Assembly: GCA_016719535.1 (NCBI GenBank)
Contig: JADJYX010000013.1
Location: forward strand, 62,001-126,000
DNA length: 64,000 bases
Direction: 5' to 3'
DNA from: Rubrivivax sp.
Lineage (GTDB): Bacteria > Pseudomonadota > Gammaproteobacteria > Burkholderiales > Burkholderiaceae_C
Shown: positions 9,801 through 18,587 of the stretch, one piece after another
Position numbering within the stretch: position 1 is the first letter of the stretch
Layout of the letters: each line of letters begins with the position of its first letter
Notes under the pieces: generated by a model
Database searches by the model: none
What the model saw: the letters and a program-made list of their open reading frames with translations, nothing else
Told to the model about the DNA's origin: nothing
Position numbers and translations under genes: made by a program

Positions 9801-10944
9801 GTTCGGCGCCAGCGGGCTGCTGGCTTCGGGCCTGGCCGGCCAGCCGCTGGCCGCCGAGCTGCCCGACCCGGCTGCAGCCTGGAGCACCGACGCCGCGCTG
9901 GCGCTGGCGCGCCGCACCGAACAGGCCTTGTCGAACCTCGCCGACGGCGACGAGGCCTGGAAACGCAGCCAGGACCAGGTGACGCAGGACCTGCAGGAAC
10001 TGCAGCGCGCGCTGTCGGCGCTGGGCGCGATGGCCAGCGCCCAGCCCACCGACTGGGGCTTCGTCGTGCACCTGCAATGGCAGCACCAGGCGCGCCGCCC
10101 CGACGAGCTGGCCGCGCTGCTGCGCGCCGAGGTGCAGGCGCAGCAGGGCCTGCTGTCGGCGCAGGAGCAGACGGTGCTCGAGAACCACCTGCAGGCCGAG
10201 ATCGCCAACCAGGTGCAGGTGCTGATGCGCGGTGCCGCGCAGCGCGTGGCGGCGATCAACGCCGAACTGCACCAGCACCCCACCAGCACCGGCGTGCGCT
10301 TTCGCCTGCTGTGGCAGCCGCTGCCCGAGGGTGAGGGTGCACCGGCCGGCCTGCACGCGGCGCGCGAGCGGCTGCTGCAGACCCACGCCGGGCTGTGGAG
10401 CACCGACGAACGGCGGGCCTTCGGTGCGCTGCTGCAGCAGTGCATCGACGACGAACGCGGCCGCGCCGACAGCGGCACGCTGCTCGAGCAGATCACGCGG
10501 GCGCTCGACTACCGCCTGTGGCACCAGTTCCGCGTCGAACGCTGGCAGGACGGGCAGTGGCGCCGCCTGTCGGGGCCGGCGTCCAGCGGCGAACGGGCGC
10601 TGGGCCTGACCGTGCCGCTGTTTGCCGCCGTCGCCACCTTCTACGCCGCCACGCCGACCGCGCCGCGGCTGATCCTGCTGGACGAGGCCTTCGCCGGCAT
10701 CGACGACGCGGCGCGCGCGCACTGCATGGACCTGGTGCGCAAGTTCGACCTCGACTTCGTCATCACCAGCGAGCGCGAATGGGGCTGCTATGCCACGCTG
10801 CCCGGCGTGGCGATCTGCCAGCTGCAGCGCCGCGAGGGCATCGACGCCGTGCATGTGTCGCGCTGGTGGTGGGACGGCCGGGCCCGCCGCCCCGATGCCG
10901 AGCCCGGCCCGCGCCGGCCGGTGCAGGCCGCGCCCGATGCCTGA
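6811..10944 (+). CDS. jetC: Wadjet type II SMC-like ATPase JetC (TIGR02680)
   Basis: A 1377-residue SMC/SbcC/MukB-like ATPase, the motor of the Wadjet complex. The Walker A motif GNNGTGKSK is at residues ~41-49. Long coiled-coil stretches rich in Ala, Gln, Arg and Glu follow (about 215-440 and 730-1130), interrupted by a central hinge-like segment around 590-690. The ABC signature SSGERALG is near 1257 and the Walker B motif LILLDEAFAGIDD near 1287. All residues needed for ATP binding and hydrolysis look intact. The GTG start at 6811 overlaps the jetB stop. The size fits the TIGR02680 family (~1350). The 3' end overlaps jetD by 8 bp. Base composition matches the rest of the window, so there is no obvious sign of recent transfer. 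Confidence 0.95.
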   Translation: MSALPEPRLRRWQPLRLGVVELFRYDGEEFWFRDGHLLLRGNNGTGKSKLLSLTLPLLLDANLRPARVEPDGDAGKKMVWNLLLGQQERRTGYSWIEFGRLDDEGRPHYLTLGLGLHAVAARAQPVDAWYFISQSAGPGTRLNRDWWLLSDKAPVPGREALRSLIAGHGQVFDQAQAYRRAVDERLFQLGPRRYDALLDTLIQLRQPQLSRRPDERLLSAALTESLPPLPPELLADVADALGQLEELRAELERALRLLDAVQTFDARYRIYAGIASRRQARGLRQAQTEFENASRALHEVRQRLADTQAAEARAAQRRGNAEAMLEGARQRHETLLGDPRHGDARRLQEAAELARRLDAERDRAERDAAGAQARAERESAMLLQAEQAVQQAGERLDAARQLARAGAGAAGAPAAWHEHVFVAAPAAALPAAGFERARLELLVWPERRRDELRLVRQRAAQAQQARDRLLPLRQTLTDRRAEAEDAAATLAQAEATLDEQAQSHEQAWAQHLQALQVLQIDDPVALQQQMAEWALHADGEHPARGRLHQALAAATTRIAHEQAALAARRGGVQAEVALLEAEAQALRSGTDAAPEPPAWRGADTRADGRPGAPLWQLVDFAPQLGDAQRAGLEAALLGAGLLDAWVTPDGALINRGGSPRWLDTQWLARTQRPARPLSSWLHADAAQTSAVGADTVATLLASVACGDDDDAGAEAWVAPDGRFRVGGLAGAAALAQARHIGHAARAAARERRLAQVSQRLQALAAESAAIDQATQALRLREQRAQAEWRQAPPEQDLLRAHQTCAAALRGLNLARRHEAEAERRCRAAEEAAAEAQARLLADATDLRLPAEAGALDEVERALDRCVNALHGLAGAVRELCAALPQRAQQQARASEAQAARQEAQQRHLERQQLAEGARSRLAALESALGAGVAEVQRLLARAVALVQRLQGSERRLAEMLRGATEARAVAEQQSRSADERLASAGERRLQQAQALRQFGASGLLASGLAGQPLAAELPDPAAAWSTDAALALARRTEQALSNLADGDEAWKRSQDQVTQDLQELQRALSALGAMASAQPTDWGFVVHLQWQHQARRPDELAALLRAEVQAQQGLLSAQEQTVLENHLQAEIANQVQVLMRGAAQRVAAINAELHQHPTSTGVRFRLLWQPLPEGEGAPAGLHAARERLLQTHAGLWSTDERRAFGALLQQCIDDERGRADSGTLLEQITRALDYRLWHQFRVERWQDGQWRRLSGPASSGERALGLTVPLFAAVATFYAATPTAPRLILLDEAFAGIDDAARAHCMDLVRKFDLDFVITSEREWGCYATLPGVAICQLQRREGIDAVHVSRWWWDGRARRPDAEPGPRRPVQAAPDA

Positions 10945-12124
10945 GCAGCGCCTGCGCCAGCTGCTCGGCGGCGCCGAGCTGGCCGCGCTGCGACAACGGC
11001 TGCGCAAGGCCTATGCCGATGCGGCGCCCGGCCAGGAGCCGGTCACGCTGCGCCTGTCCGGCCTCACGCCGCACGAGGCCGAAACCCTGCAGGCGCTGAG
11101 CGGCCGCGCCCCGCGCGCCACGCGCTCCCTGCAGTTCGACCTCAGCGAACTGGGCGAGCGACTGCGCGCCGCCGGGCTGGCCGCCGGATTGCGCGATGCG
11201 CTGGAGCGGCTGGACGGCCCGATCGCCACGCGCCACGCGCGTGATGCCGAGGCCGCGCGCTGGGCCGCGCTGGCCACGGCGGCGCCACACCCCCTGCTGG
11301 CGGCCTGGCTGGCGCCGGGGCGGTCGCTCGGCCTGCTCAAGCGCCTGGCGGCCGGCGAGCTGCCGCGCGCGCAGGCCTTGTGCAGCGGCGCCGCCGCGGT
11401 GCTGCAGGCACTGCCGGCCGCCGGCCTGCCGCGTGCCCAGCTGGCCGCACGGCTGCTGGGCGATGCCCATGCACTCGACGACGGCCAGCCCGTGGCCACG
11501 CTGGTGCTGGCCGCGCTGCGCCATGGCAGCGACGCGGACGACACCGAGAGCCGGCGTGCGCTGTGGGCCGCGCAGGGCGTGGCGGTGAACGAGCTGGCAC
11601 GGCCGGCGCTCACGCTGAACCTGCCCGAGCCGCAGGTCACGCCGGGCGAGCCCCAGTACTGGTCGCTGCGCCGGCTGCTGCGCGCGCCGCCGGCCTGGGC
11701 GGTGGCCGGGCACGACATCTTCGTGTGCGAAAACCCCAACCTGCTCGCCCTCGCCGCCGATGCCCTGGGCGCGCGCTGCGCGCCGCTGGTGTGCACCGAC
11801 GGCATGCCCGCCGCGGCGCAACGCGCGCTGCTGCAGCAGTTGCGCCGGGCCGGCGCGCGGCTGCACCACCACGGCGACTTCGACTGGCCCGGCATCGCCA
11901 TCGGCAACCAGCTGATGGGCACGCTGGGGGCGCGGCCCTGGCGCTTCGGTGCCGCCGACTACCGCGCTGCGCTGGCGCAGGCCGCACCGGTGCGCGCCGA
12001 CCTGAGCGGCGCGCCGGTGGCCGCGCGGTGGGACGCCGAGCTGACGGCGGCGATGGCCGAGGCCGGCCTGGCGCTGCCCGAGGAAGCGCTGTTCGAGACG
12101 CTGCGCGACGACCTTGCCGGCTGA
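10937..12124 (+). CDS. jetD: Wadjet type II nuclease subunit JetD (DUF3323/DUF2399, Toprim-like)
   Basis: The product has 395 residues and is the TIGR02679-type JetD: an N-terminal DUF3323 region followed by a DUF2399 domain with a Toprim-like fold. In Wadjet, JetD is the nuclease that cuts the circular DNA once the SMC motor has extruded it. The acidic Toprim positions appear as the E of VCENPNLLAL (near residue 265) and the D-x-D of HHHGDFDWPG (near 310-318), so the active site seems complete. The ATG at 10937 lies inside the last codons of jetC; a longer frame starting at 10790 would run deep into jetC and is unlikely. This is the last gene of the operon; the next gene is convergent. Confidence 0.93.
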   Translation: MPEQRLRQLLGGAELAALRQRLRKAYADAAPGQEPVTLRLSGLTPHEAETLQALSGRAPRATRSLQFDLSELGERLRAAGLAAGLRDALERLDGPIATRHARDAEAARWAALATAAPHPLLAAWLAPGRSLGLLKRLAAGELPRAQALCSGAAAVLQALPAAGLPRAQLAARLLGDAHALDDGQPVATLVLAALRHGSDADDTESRRALWAAQGVAVNELARPALTLNLPEPQVTPGEPQYWSLRRLLRAPPAWAVAGHDIFVCENPNLLALAADALGARCAPLVCTDGMPAAAQRALLQQLRRAGARLHHHGDFDWPGIAIGNQLMGTLGARPWRFGAADYRAALAQAAPVRADLSGAPVAARWDAELTAAMAEAGLALPEEALFETLRDDLAG

Positions 12125-12128
12125 CCCG

Positions 12129-12147
12129 GCCTGCGCCCGGCGCAGGC
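12129..12147. terminator. GC-rich hairpin between convergent jetD and J-domain gene
   Basis: A perfect 7-bp stem (GCCTGCG ... CGCAGGC) with a 5-nt loop lies 5 bp after the jetD stop, in the 70-bp gap between two convergent genes. No T-tract follows on either strand, so it is at best a weak or Rho-assisted bidirectional terminator. Confidence 0.3.
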
Positions 12148-12194
12148 GCTCGAAGCGCGGTTGCGGCTTGGAGCCCGGCGCGCCGGAGCGGCAA

Positions 12195-13301
12195 TCAGAA
12201 CGGGATCTCGTCGTCCCAGCGGTCCACCTCGCGCCAGCGGCGGCGCAACGTCTCCCGGGCGCGCGCCGCATCGGCCAGCTGTTCCAGGTCGCGCCGTGCC
12301 TGCGCCAGGTCGGCGCGACGCTCGCGCAGCAGTCGCTCCAGCAGCGCACCCAGCTGGCCGGCACGCGGCAGCGGCAACGGGTCCAGATCGAACTCGGCGC
12401 ACAGCGCGAGGCGCCGTCCTTCGAGCTCGGACTCGATCTCGCGCAGCTGGTCGTTCAGCAGCCGGGTGTACGCGCGCAGCCGCTCGGCCGAGGCGCGCGC
12501 CAGGTGGTCGGCGTCGACCTGCTCGATCTCGAGCTGCAGCGCCAGCAGCGCCAGCAGGTCCTGCGCCTCGTAGGCGCGGTTGGCGCGCTGCATCAGCGCG
12601 TGGCGGCGCTCGCGGTCGGCGTCGTCGTCGGCACGGTCGGGGTGGATGGCCGCAGCCAGCTTGCGGTAGACCTCGCGCAGCGACTGCGTCGCCTCCTGCT
12701 GCTCCTGCTCGCGCCGGCTCTGCGCGGCACTGCGCCTGCGCGGCTTGCGGCGCGCGCGGGCGGCCTCGGCCTGCTCGTTCTGCTCGGCCATGCGCCGGTG
12801 CGCAGCCTGCATCAGCTCCTCTTCGCTGTCGAAGTCCTGGTCGCCCAGGTCCAGCCCCGACATCGCCTCCAGCATCTCCTTCATCGCCGCCACCGCCTCG
12901 CGGTTCTCGGAGTCGAGGTCGTGCCCGGCATGGCGCTCGAACAAGGCCTTCATCTCGTCGGCGAGCGCGTCGTCCGCGGTCGCGTCCAGCAGGCCGGCAA
13001 TGAGGTCGCAGATCTCCTCGCGCACGCGCCGGCGGTCGGACTTGCCCAGGCGCGCCATGCGCTCGTGCAGCAGCGCATCCAGGCGGCGGATCAGCGCCGC
13101 CTGGCAGTCCAGCAGCTCGGCCTCGAGCGGCCGCACGCGCGCGGCGTGCCCCTGCGCGAAGTGCAGGGCCTGGTCCTGCCAGGCCTGCAGCTCGGCGCGC
13201 GCCTTGTCGATGCGCGCCAGCAGCTGGTTGAAGCGCTTCTGCTCGGGGCTCAACGCCTGCTGCCCCTGCGCGATCGGCAACAGGTCGCGCGCGGTCTTCA
13301 T
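12195..13301 (-). CDS. J-domain (DnaJ-like) coiled-coil protein
   Basis: The product is 368 residues from the ATG at 13301 (MKTARDLLPI). An in-frame start at 13361 would add a Gly/Ser/Arg-rich stretch unlike a protein N-terminus. A degenerate J domain is centred on REVYRKLAAAIHPDRADDDA (about residues 205-225) with the diagnostic HPD tripeptide, preceded by a Lys/Arg-rich patch and a long charged helical region and followed by another coiled coil. J-domain proteins stimulate Hsp70 (DnaK) ATPase; here the client is unknown. It is downstream of trpE and convergent with jetD. Nothing shows that it belongs to the Wadjet system. Confidence 0.75.
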   Translation of the reverse strand: MKTARDLLPIAQGQQALSPEQKRFNQLLARIDKARAELQAWQDQALHFAQGHAARVRPLEAELLDCQAALIRRLDALLHERMARLGKSDRRRVREEICDLIAGLLDATADDALADEMKALFERHAGHDLDSENREAVAAMKEMLEAMSGLDLGDQDFDSEEELMQAAHRRMAEQNEQAEAARARRKPRRRSAAQSRREQEQQEATQSLREVYRKLAAAIHPDRADDDADRERRHALMQRANRAYEAQDLLALLALQLEIEQVDADHLARASAERLRAYTRLLNDQLREIESELEGRRLALCAEFDLDPLPLPRAGQLGALLERLLRERRADLAQARRDLEQLADAARARETLRRRWREVDRWDDEIPF

Positions 13302-13376
13302 GGCGTCACCCGAGCCGCGGCGGCACGATCCGCCAGCGGGCGCGGATGGCCATGGCAGCACGGCGGGGCGTCCACG

Positions 13377-14864
<1,488 letters not shown>

Positions 14865-14924
14865 GGCGACCCTGGGTCTCGGGGTGCCCGGCATGAAGCG
14901 GCAGGCACGCGGTGTTTGCGGTGT

Positions 14925-14943
14925 CCGGGCACTCAGGGCCCGG
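14925..14943 (-). promoter_or_regulatory. Hairpin in trpE leader, candidate attenuator element
   Basis: On the minus strand the stem CCGGGC ... GCCCGG with a 7-nt loop lies 27 nt after the stop of the candidate leader peptide and 60 nt before the trpE start. Its GGGCC arm could also pair with the two GGCCC copies inside the Trp codon region of the leader, giving mutually exclusive structures. No U-tract follows, so a classical intrinsic terminator is not evident. Confidence 0.35.
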
Positions 14944-14969
14944 TGGAGAGCGGTCGACCCCGGGAAGGG

Positions 14970-15062
14970 TCAGGCGGAGCAGGGCCAGCGACGCCAGGGC
15001 CAGGCTCCCCGGTCGCGGGACCCTGCAGGCGGTGTCGAGACGATGGCGACGGCCACAAACAT
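14970..15062 (-). CDS. trpL: Candidate trp operon leader peptide with three Trp codons
   Basis: A 30-codon frame starts with ATG at 15062, 11 nt after the gph stop, and ends with TGA at 14970, 105 nt before trpE. Trp codons stand at positions 21, 23 and 26 in the segment GAWPWRRWPC. Trp is rare and clustering of three codons just upstream of trpE is the hallmark of ribosome-mediated attenuation. The DNA coding this segment is a direct repeat (two CTGGCCCTG copies), which could take part in alternative hairpins. Against it: no good Shine-Dalgarno sequence precedes the ATG, and no U-rich terminator follows. It may also be a chance frame, since CTGG is common in this G+C-rich DNA. Confidence 0.45.
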   Translation of the reverse strand: MFVAVAIVSTPPAGSRDRGAWPWRRWPCSA

Positions 15063-15075
15063 GCGACGAAGTCTA

Positions 15076-15738
15076 TCAGCCCAGCATGGCGGCGAGTTCG
15101 TCGATGCGGTCGATGACGGCATCGCAGTCGACGGCCCGGACCGGTTCGCCGTGGTTGTAGCCGTAGCTCACCAGCACCACCGGGCAGCCGGCAGCGCGCG
15201 CGGCGGCGGCGTCGTTGCTCGAATCACCGACCATCAGCGTCGCCGCCGGCGCCGTGCCCAGCGCCAGGCAGGTCTGCAGCAGCGGCAGCGGGTCGGGCTT
15301 CTTGCGTGCAAAGGCGTCACCGCCGAAGGCGTGGTCGAAATAGCCCGACAGGCCCTTGGCGGCCAGCAGCGGGCGCGCAAACGAGGTCGGCTTGTTGGTC
15401 AGGCAGGCCAGCCGCAGGCCGCGTGCACGCAGCCCCTGCAGGCCCTCGACCACGCCGGGGAAGACGCTCGAATGCTGGCCGTTGATCTGCAGGTAATGGT
15501 GCTGGTAGCGGTCCCAGGCGCGGTCATACAGCACGGCCGGTGCGCCCACCTGTTCCAGCGTGCGGCGGATCAGGTGCTCGGAGCCCTTGCCGACGGTGAG
15601 CGCGATGAAATCGCGGCCGACCGCGGCAAAGCCCAGCTCGGCCAGCATGCGGCCGAGCGCAACCTCGAAGTCGCCGACGGTATCGACCATGGTGCCGTCG
15701 AGGTCGACGATGGCGGCTTGCAGGCGGGGCAGGCGCAT
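15076..15738 (-). CDS. gph: Phosphoglycolate phosphatase (HAD superfamily)
   Basis: The product is 220 residues and dephosphorylates 2-phosphoglycolate, formed by RubisCO oxygenation or DNA repair, to glycolate. HAD motif I VDLDGTMVDT is at residues ~11-20, motif II is the LTNKP segment (~115), and motif III/IV is the KKPDPLPLL and MVGDSSNDAAAARAAG segment (~150-185). The start has a good AGGAG Shine-Dalgarno 8 nt upstream. It sits directly upstream of trpE, as in many Burkholderiales (rpe-gph-trpE), but is separated here from rpe by five other genes. Confidence 0.93.
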   Translation of the reverse strand: MRLPRLQAAIVDLDGTMVDTVGDFEVALGRMLAELGFAAVGRDFIALTVGKGSEHLIRRTLEQVGAPAVLYDRAWDRYQHHYLQINGQHSSVFPGVVEGLQGLRARGLRLACLTNKPTSFARPLLAAKGLSGYFDHAFGGDAFARKKPDPLPLLQTCLALGTAPAATLMVGDSSNDAAAARAAGCPVVLVSYGYNHGEPVRAVDCDAVIDRIDELAAMLG

Positions 15739-15748
15739 CGCGTGCTCC

Positions 15749-16459
15749 TCAGGCCGCCGGCCGCGCCGGGATGGTCAGGCCACGCTGCACCGCCGGCCGC
15801 GCCAGGAAGGCCTCGCGCACGCGCTGCAGCTGCGGAAAGTCGGCCCAGCCCACCAGGTCGCCGGCACCATAGAAGCCGATCAGGTTGTTGACCCAGGGCC
15901 AGGTGGCGATATCGGCCACCGTGTAGTCGTCACCCATGATCCAGTCGCGGCCGGTCATGCGGCCTTCCAGCACGCCCAGCAGGCGGCGCGCCTCGGCCAC
16001 GTAGCGGTCGCGCGGGCGCTTGTCCTCCCAGTCCTTGCCGGCAAATTTGTGGAAGAAGCCGACCTGCCCGAACATCGGCCCGATGCCGCCCATCTGGAAC
16101 ATCAGCCACTGCGTGGTTTCCCAGCGCCGGGCCGGGTCGGCGGGCAGCAGGCGGCCGGCCTTGTCGGCCAGGTACAGCAGGATGGCGCCCGATTCCCACA
16201 GCGCCAGCGGCTGCCCGCCGGGGCCATGGGGGTCGAGGATGGCCGGGATCTTGTTGTTCGGGTTGAGCGACAGGAAGGCGGGCGAAAACTGGTCGCGGGC
16301 ATCGAAGCTCACCGCATGCGCCTCGTAGGGCAGGCCGGTCTCCTCGAGCAGGATCGAGACCTTCACGCCATTGGGCGTGGGCAGTGAATAGAGCTGGATG
16401 CGGTCGGGGTGGCGCGGCGGCCACCGGGTGGTGACGGGAAACAGGCTGAGATCGCTCAT
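15749..16459 (-). CDS. Glutathione S-transferase family protein, YghU/YfcG-like (nu class)
   Basis: The product is 236 residues from the ATG at 16459 (MSDLSLFPVT). The thioredoxin-like N-terminal domain contains YSLPTPNGVKVSILLEE, the TPNG signature of nu-class proteins that act as glutathione-dependent disulfide reductases or peroxidases. The cis-Pro and glutathione-binding segment is NKIPAILDP with ESGAILLYLADK. The C-terminal helical domain carries the usual DWIMGDDYTVADIATWPWV N-capping box. A longer frame reading back to 16594 would overlap pncB and lacks family sequence. It lies in a minus-strand run 10 bp upstream of gph and is probably cotranscribed with pncB. Confidence 0.9.
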   Translation of the reverse strand: MSDLSLFPVTTRWPPRHPDRIQLYSLPTPNGVKVSILLEETGLPYEAHAVSFDARDQFSPAFLSLNPNNKIPAILDPHGPGGQPLALWESGAILLYLADKAGRLLPADPARRWETTQWLMFQMGGIGPMFGQVGFFHKFAGKDWEDKRPRDRYVAEARRLLGVLEGRMTGRDWIMGDDYTVADIATWPWVNNLIGFYGAGDLVGWADFPQLQRVREAFLARPAVQRGLTIPARPAA

Positions 16460-16484
16460 GCACCGGATTGTGACCGGCGGCCCC

Positions 16485-17678
16485 TCAGCCTGCAGGCACG
16501 ACCCCGAAGACCTGGCGCAGGTAGGCCAGGAAGGTCTCGTCGTCGCACATCGTCTTGCCCGGGCTGTCCGAGAGCTTGGCCACCGGCTGGCCATTGACCT
16601 GGGTGAGCTTCATCACGATGTGCAGCGTCCTCAGCCCCATGTCGTTGGTGAGGTGCGTGCCGATGCCGAAGCCCAGCTGCGTGCGGTCGGCGAAGTGGCG
16701 GTACAGCATCAGCGCGCTGTCGATGTCCAGCCCGTCGCTGAAGACCAGGCGCTTGGTGTGCGCATCGATGCGCAGCTTGTCGTAATGCGCCAGCGCCTTC
16801 TCGCCCCAGACGACGGGGTCGCCGCTGTCATGGCGCAGGCCGTCGAAGAGCTTGGCGAAATAGAGGTCGAAGTCGGCCAGGAAGGCGTCCATGCCGATGA
16901 CGTCGGTGAGCGCGATGCCGAGGTCGCCGCGGTATTCCTGCACCCAGCTCTCGAGCGCGGCCTTCTGCGAGTCACGCAGGCGCACGCCCAGCGCCTGGAA
17001 GCACTGCAGGTATTCGTGCGCCATCGTGCCGATGGGCACCAGGCCGAGCGCCATCGCCAGCCGCACGTTGGACGTGCCCTTGAAGAACTGCGGCAGCTCG
17101 CGGCGGAAGGTGTCGACCACCTCGCGCTGCCAGGAAAACGAGAAGCGCCGGCGCAGCCCGAAGTCGAACATCTCGAACGGGTGGCGGCGCGGCGGCTCCT
17201 GCTCGAAGGCGCGCAGCTTGTCGATCTTGGCGGCCAGCCGCCGGCGGCCTTCGGCATGCGCGGCGTCGGCGTCGAAACGGCGGAAATACAGCTCGTTGAC
17301 GATCGCGAGCACGAAGATCTCGAAAGCCATCACGTGCACCTGCGGGCCGCGGGCGACGATCTCGAGCTCGTCGCCCTGGCGCGTCACGGTGATGAAGTCG
17401 CGCTGGAAGCGGAAGATGCGCAGGAAGTCGACGAAGTCGCTCTTGATGAAGCGCAGCCCCGACAGGTAGCGCAGTTCGTCGGCGCCGAAGCTCAAGGTGC
17501 AGAGGTGGTCGAGTTCGCGCTCGACCTCGCCCTGCAGCTCGGCCAGCGCATAGGCCGCCGGTCGGCGGTTGTGGAAGCGGTATTCGGCCTGCGTCTGCGG
17601 GAATCGATGCAGCATCGCCTGCCACATCGTGAACTTGTAGAGATCGGTATCGAGCAGGCTGGTGATGACGGGCGGCAT
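16485..17678 (-). CDS. pncB: Nicotinate phosphoribosyltransferase
   Basis: The product has 397 residues and converts nicotinate plus PRPP, with ATP, to nicotinate mononucleotide, the entry step of the Preiss-Handler NAD pathway. It starts with the typical SLLDTDLYKFTMWQAML, and contains EYRFHNRR, FMLDYL-equivalent regions, the central GTSNVRLA segment and the phosphate-binding region VFSDGLDID with FGIGTHLTND. Length and end (KTMCDDETFLAYLRQVFGV) match the E. coli-type enzyme. It follows the nicotinamidase-like gene, with a 43-bp gap filled by a 10-bp tandem repeat. Confidence 0.95.
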   Translation of the reverse strand: MPPVITSLLDTDLYKFTMWQAMLHRFPQTQAEYRFHNRRPAAYALAELQGEVERELDHLCTLSFGADELRYLSGLRFIKSDFVDFLRIFRFQRDFITVTRQGDELEIVARGPQVHVMAFEIFVLAIVNELYFRRFDADAAHAEGRRRLAAKIDKLRAFEQEPPRRHPFEMFDFGLRRRFSFSWQREVVDTFRRELPQFFKGTSNVRLAMALGLVPIGTMAHEYLQCFQALGVRLRDSQKAALESWVQEYRGDLGIALTDVIGMDAFLADFDLYFAKLFDGLRHDSGDPVVWGEKALAHYDKLRIDAHTKRLVFSDGLDIDSALMLYRHFADRTQLGFGIGTHLTNDMGLRTLHIVMKLTQVNGQPVAKLSDSPGKTMCDDETFLAYLRQVFGVVPAG

Positions 17679-17680
17679 CG

Positions 17681-17718
17681 CGGGCTTTCGCGGGCTTTCG
17701 CGGGCTTTCGCGGGTTTT
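17681..17718. repeat. 10-bp tandem repeat just upstream of pncB
   Basis: Three exact copies of CGGGCTTTCG (17681-17710) are followed by a partial, slightly changed copy (CGGGTTTT). The block fills the gap between the nicotinamidase-like gene and pncB and ends 3 bp before the pncB start, so copy-number changes would alter spacing in the ribosome-binding region of pncB. Confidence 0.9.
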
Positions 17719-17721
17719 CTT

Positions 17722-18552
17722 TCAGCCGCGCAGCGCCGACAAGGCCTCGGCGCAGCTCAGCGTGCGCAGCCCGCGTGCGCGCATGGCGTCGAGGAAGGCC
17801 GCCGCCTCGCGTTCGAAGCCAGCCACCGGGCTCATGGCGTCGACCAGCAACCACAGACGGCTCATGCCACCGCCCAGGTGCTCGACCAGGTGCTCGACGG
17901 TGGCCCTCACGCAATGGCTGCTGGCCTCGCCGGCGATCAGCAGCCGGTCGGCGATTGCCAGGTGCGCGATCAGCGCGCGGTTGAGCTGCGTGCCGGCGTC
18001 GTCGGCTGCGGGCACCTCGGCCATCACGGCGCTGTAGTGTTCGGTCCAGGGGTTGCTGCCTTTCATCAGCCGTTGGACGCTGCGCTGCGTGGCCTCTTCC
18101 CAGCGGTTGTAGGCGGCGCGCACGTCGGCATGCACGGCGTGGCCCCAGCTGCCGATCTCGCAGTGCACCGGCCACACCATCAGCGTGTAGCGGCCGCGCG
18201 CCTCCAGCTCGTCCAGGTAGGCCAGCACGCGCGGCAATGCCGCCTCGTCACGCGGGCGGAAGGCGCCGGTACGCACCTGCACCGCGGTGATGGGCGTGAA
18301 CGGCGCCACCGCCCCGCCGTCGGCCGACTGCCAGAAGCCGGGGTGTGCGATGTCCAGCCGCAGGTGGCTGTCGAGCGTGACGGTGATGGCGGTCAGCTGT
18401 GTGGCCGCCGCGTCGATGAATGCCGCCACGCGCTGCAGGTCGGCATGCGCGCCGGCCACCGGCAAGGCCGGCGCCTCGCCGGGTGGGCATTGCGCCGGCG
18501 GCAGGTCGCAGAAGTCGTTCTGCGGGTCGATGAGCAGGAGGTGCGTGGTCAC
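17722..18552 (-). CDS. Isochorismatase-superfamily cysteine hydrolase, probable nicotinamidase
   Basis: The product is 276 residues from a GTG at 18552 (TTHLLLIDPQNDFCDLP). The fold is the isochorismatase/nicotinamidase type: catalytic Asp in LLIDPQNDF (~residue 10) and nucleophilic Cys in GEASSHCVRATVEHL (~216), with KGSNPWTEHYS between. Nicotinamidase hydrolyses nicotinamide to nicotinate, the substrate of PncB. Because pncB is the next gene, NAD salvage is the likely role; the insert-rich sequence is longer than classical PncA (~210 residues), so another amide substrate is possible. It is in the same minus-strand run as pncB and the upstream saccharopine-dehydrogenase-like gene. Confidence 0.8.
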   Translation of the reverse strand: MTTHLLLIDPQNDFCDLPPAQCPPGEAPALPVAGAHADLQRVAAFIDAAATQLTAITVTLDSHLRLDIAHPGFWQSADGGAVAPFTPITAVQVRTGAFRPRDEAALPRVLAYLDELEARGRYTLMVWPVHCEIGSWGHAVHADVRAAYNRWEEATQRSVQRLMKGSNPWTEHYSAVMAEVPAADDAGTQLNRALIAHLAIADRLLIAGEASSHCVRATVEHLVEHLGGGMSRLWLLVDAMSPVAGFEREAAAFLDAMRARGLRTLSCAEALSALRG

Positions 18553-18587
18553 GCGCCGAAGTATCGGCGAGGGCGTAGGCCCACTGC

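Noticed and set aside
4046..12124. The four-gene operon as a new defence system
   Set aside because: Gene order and motifs match type II Wadjet, which is already described.
17681..17718. Tandem repeat considered as a CRISPR
   Set aside because: Units are 10 bp and directly adjacent with no spacers.
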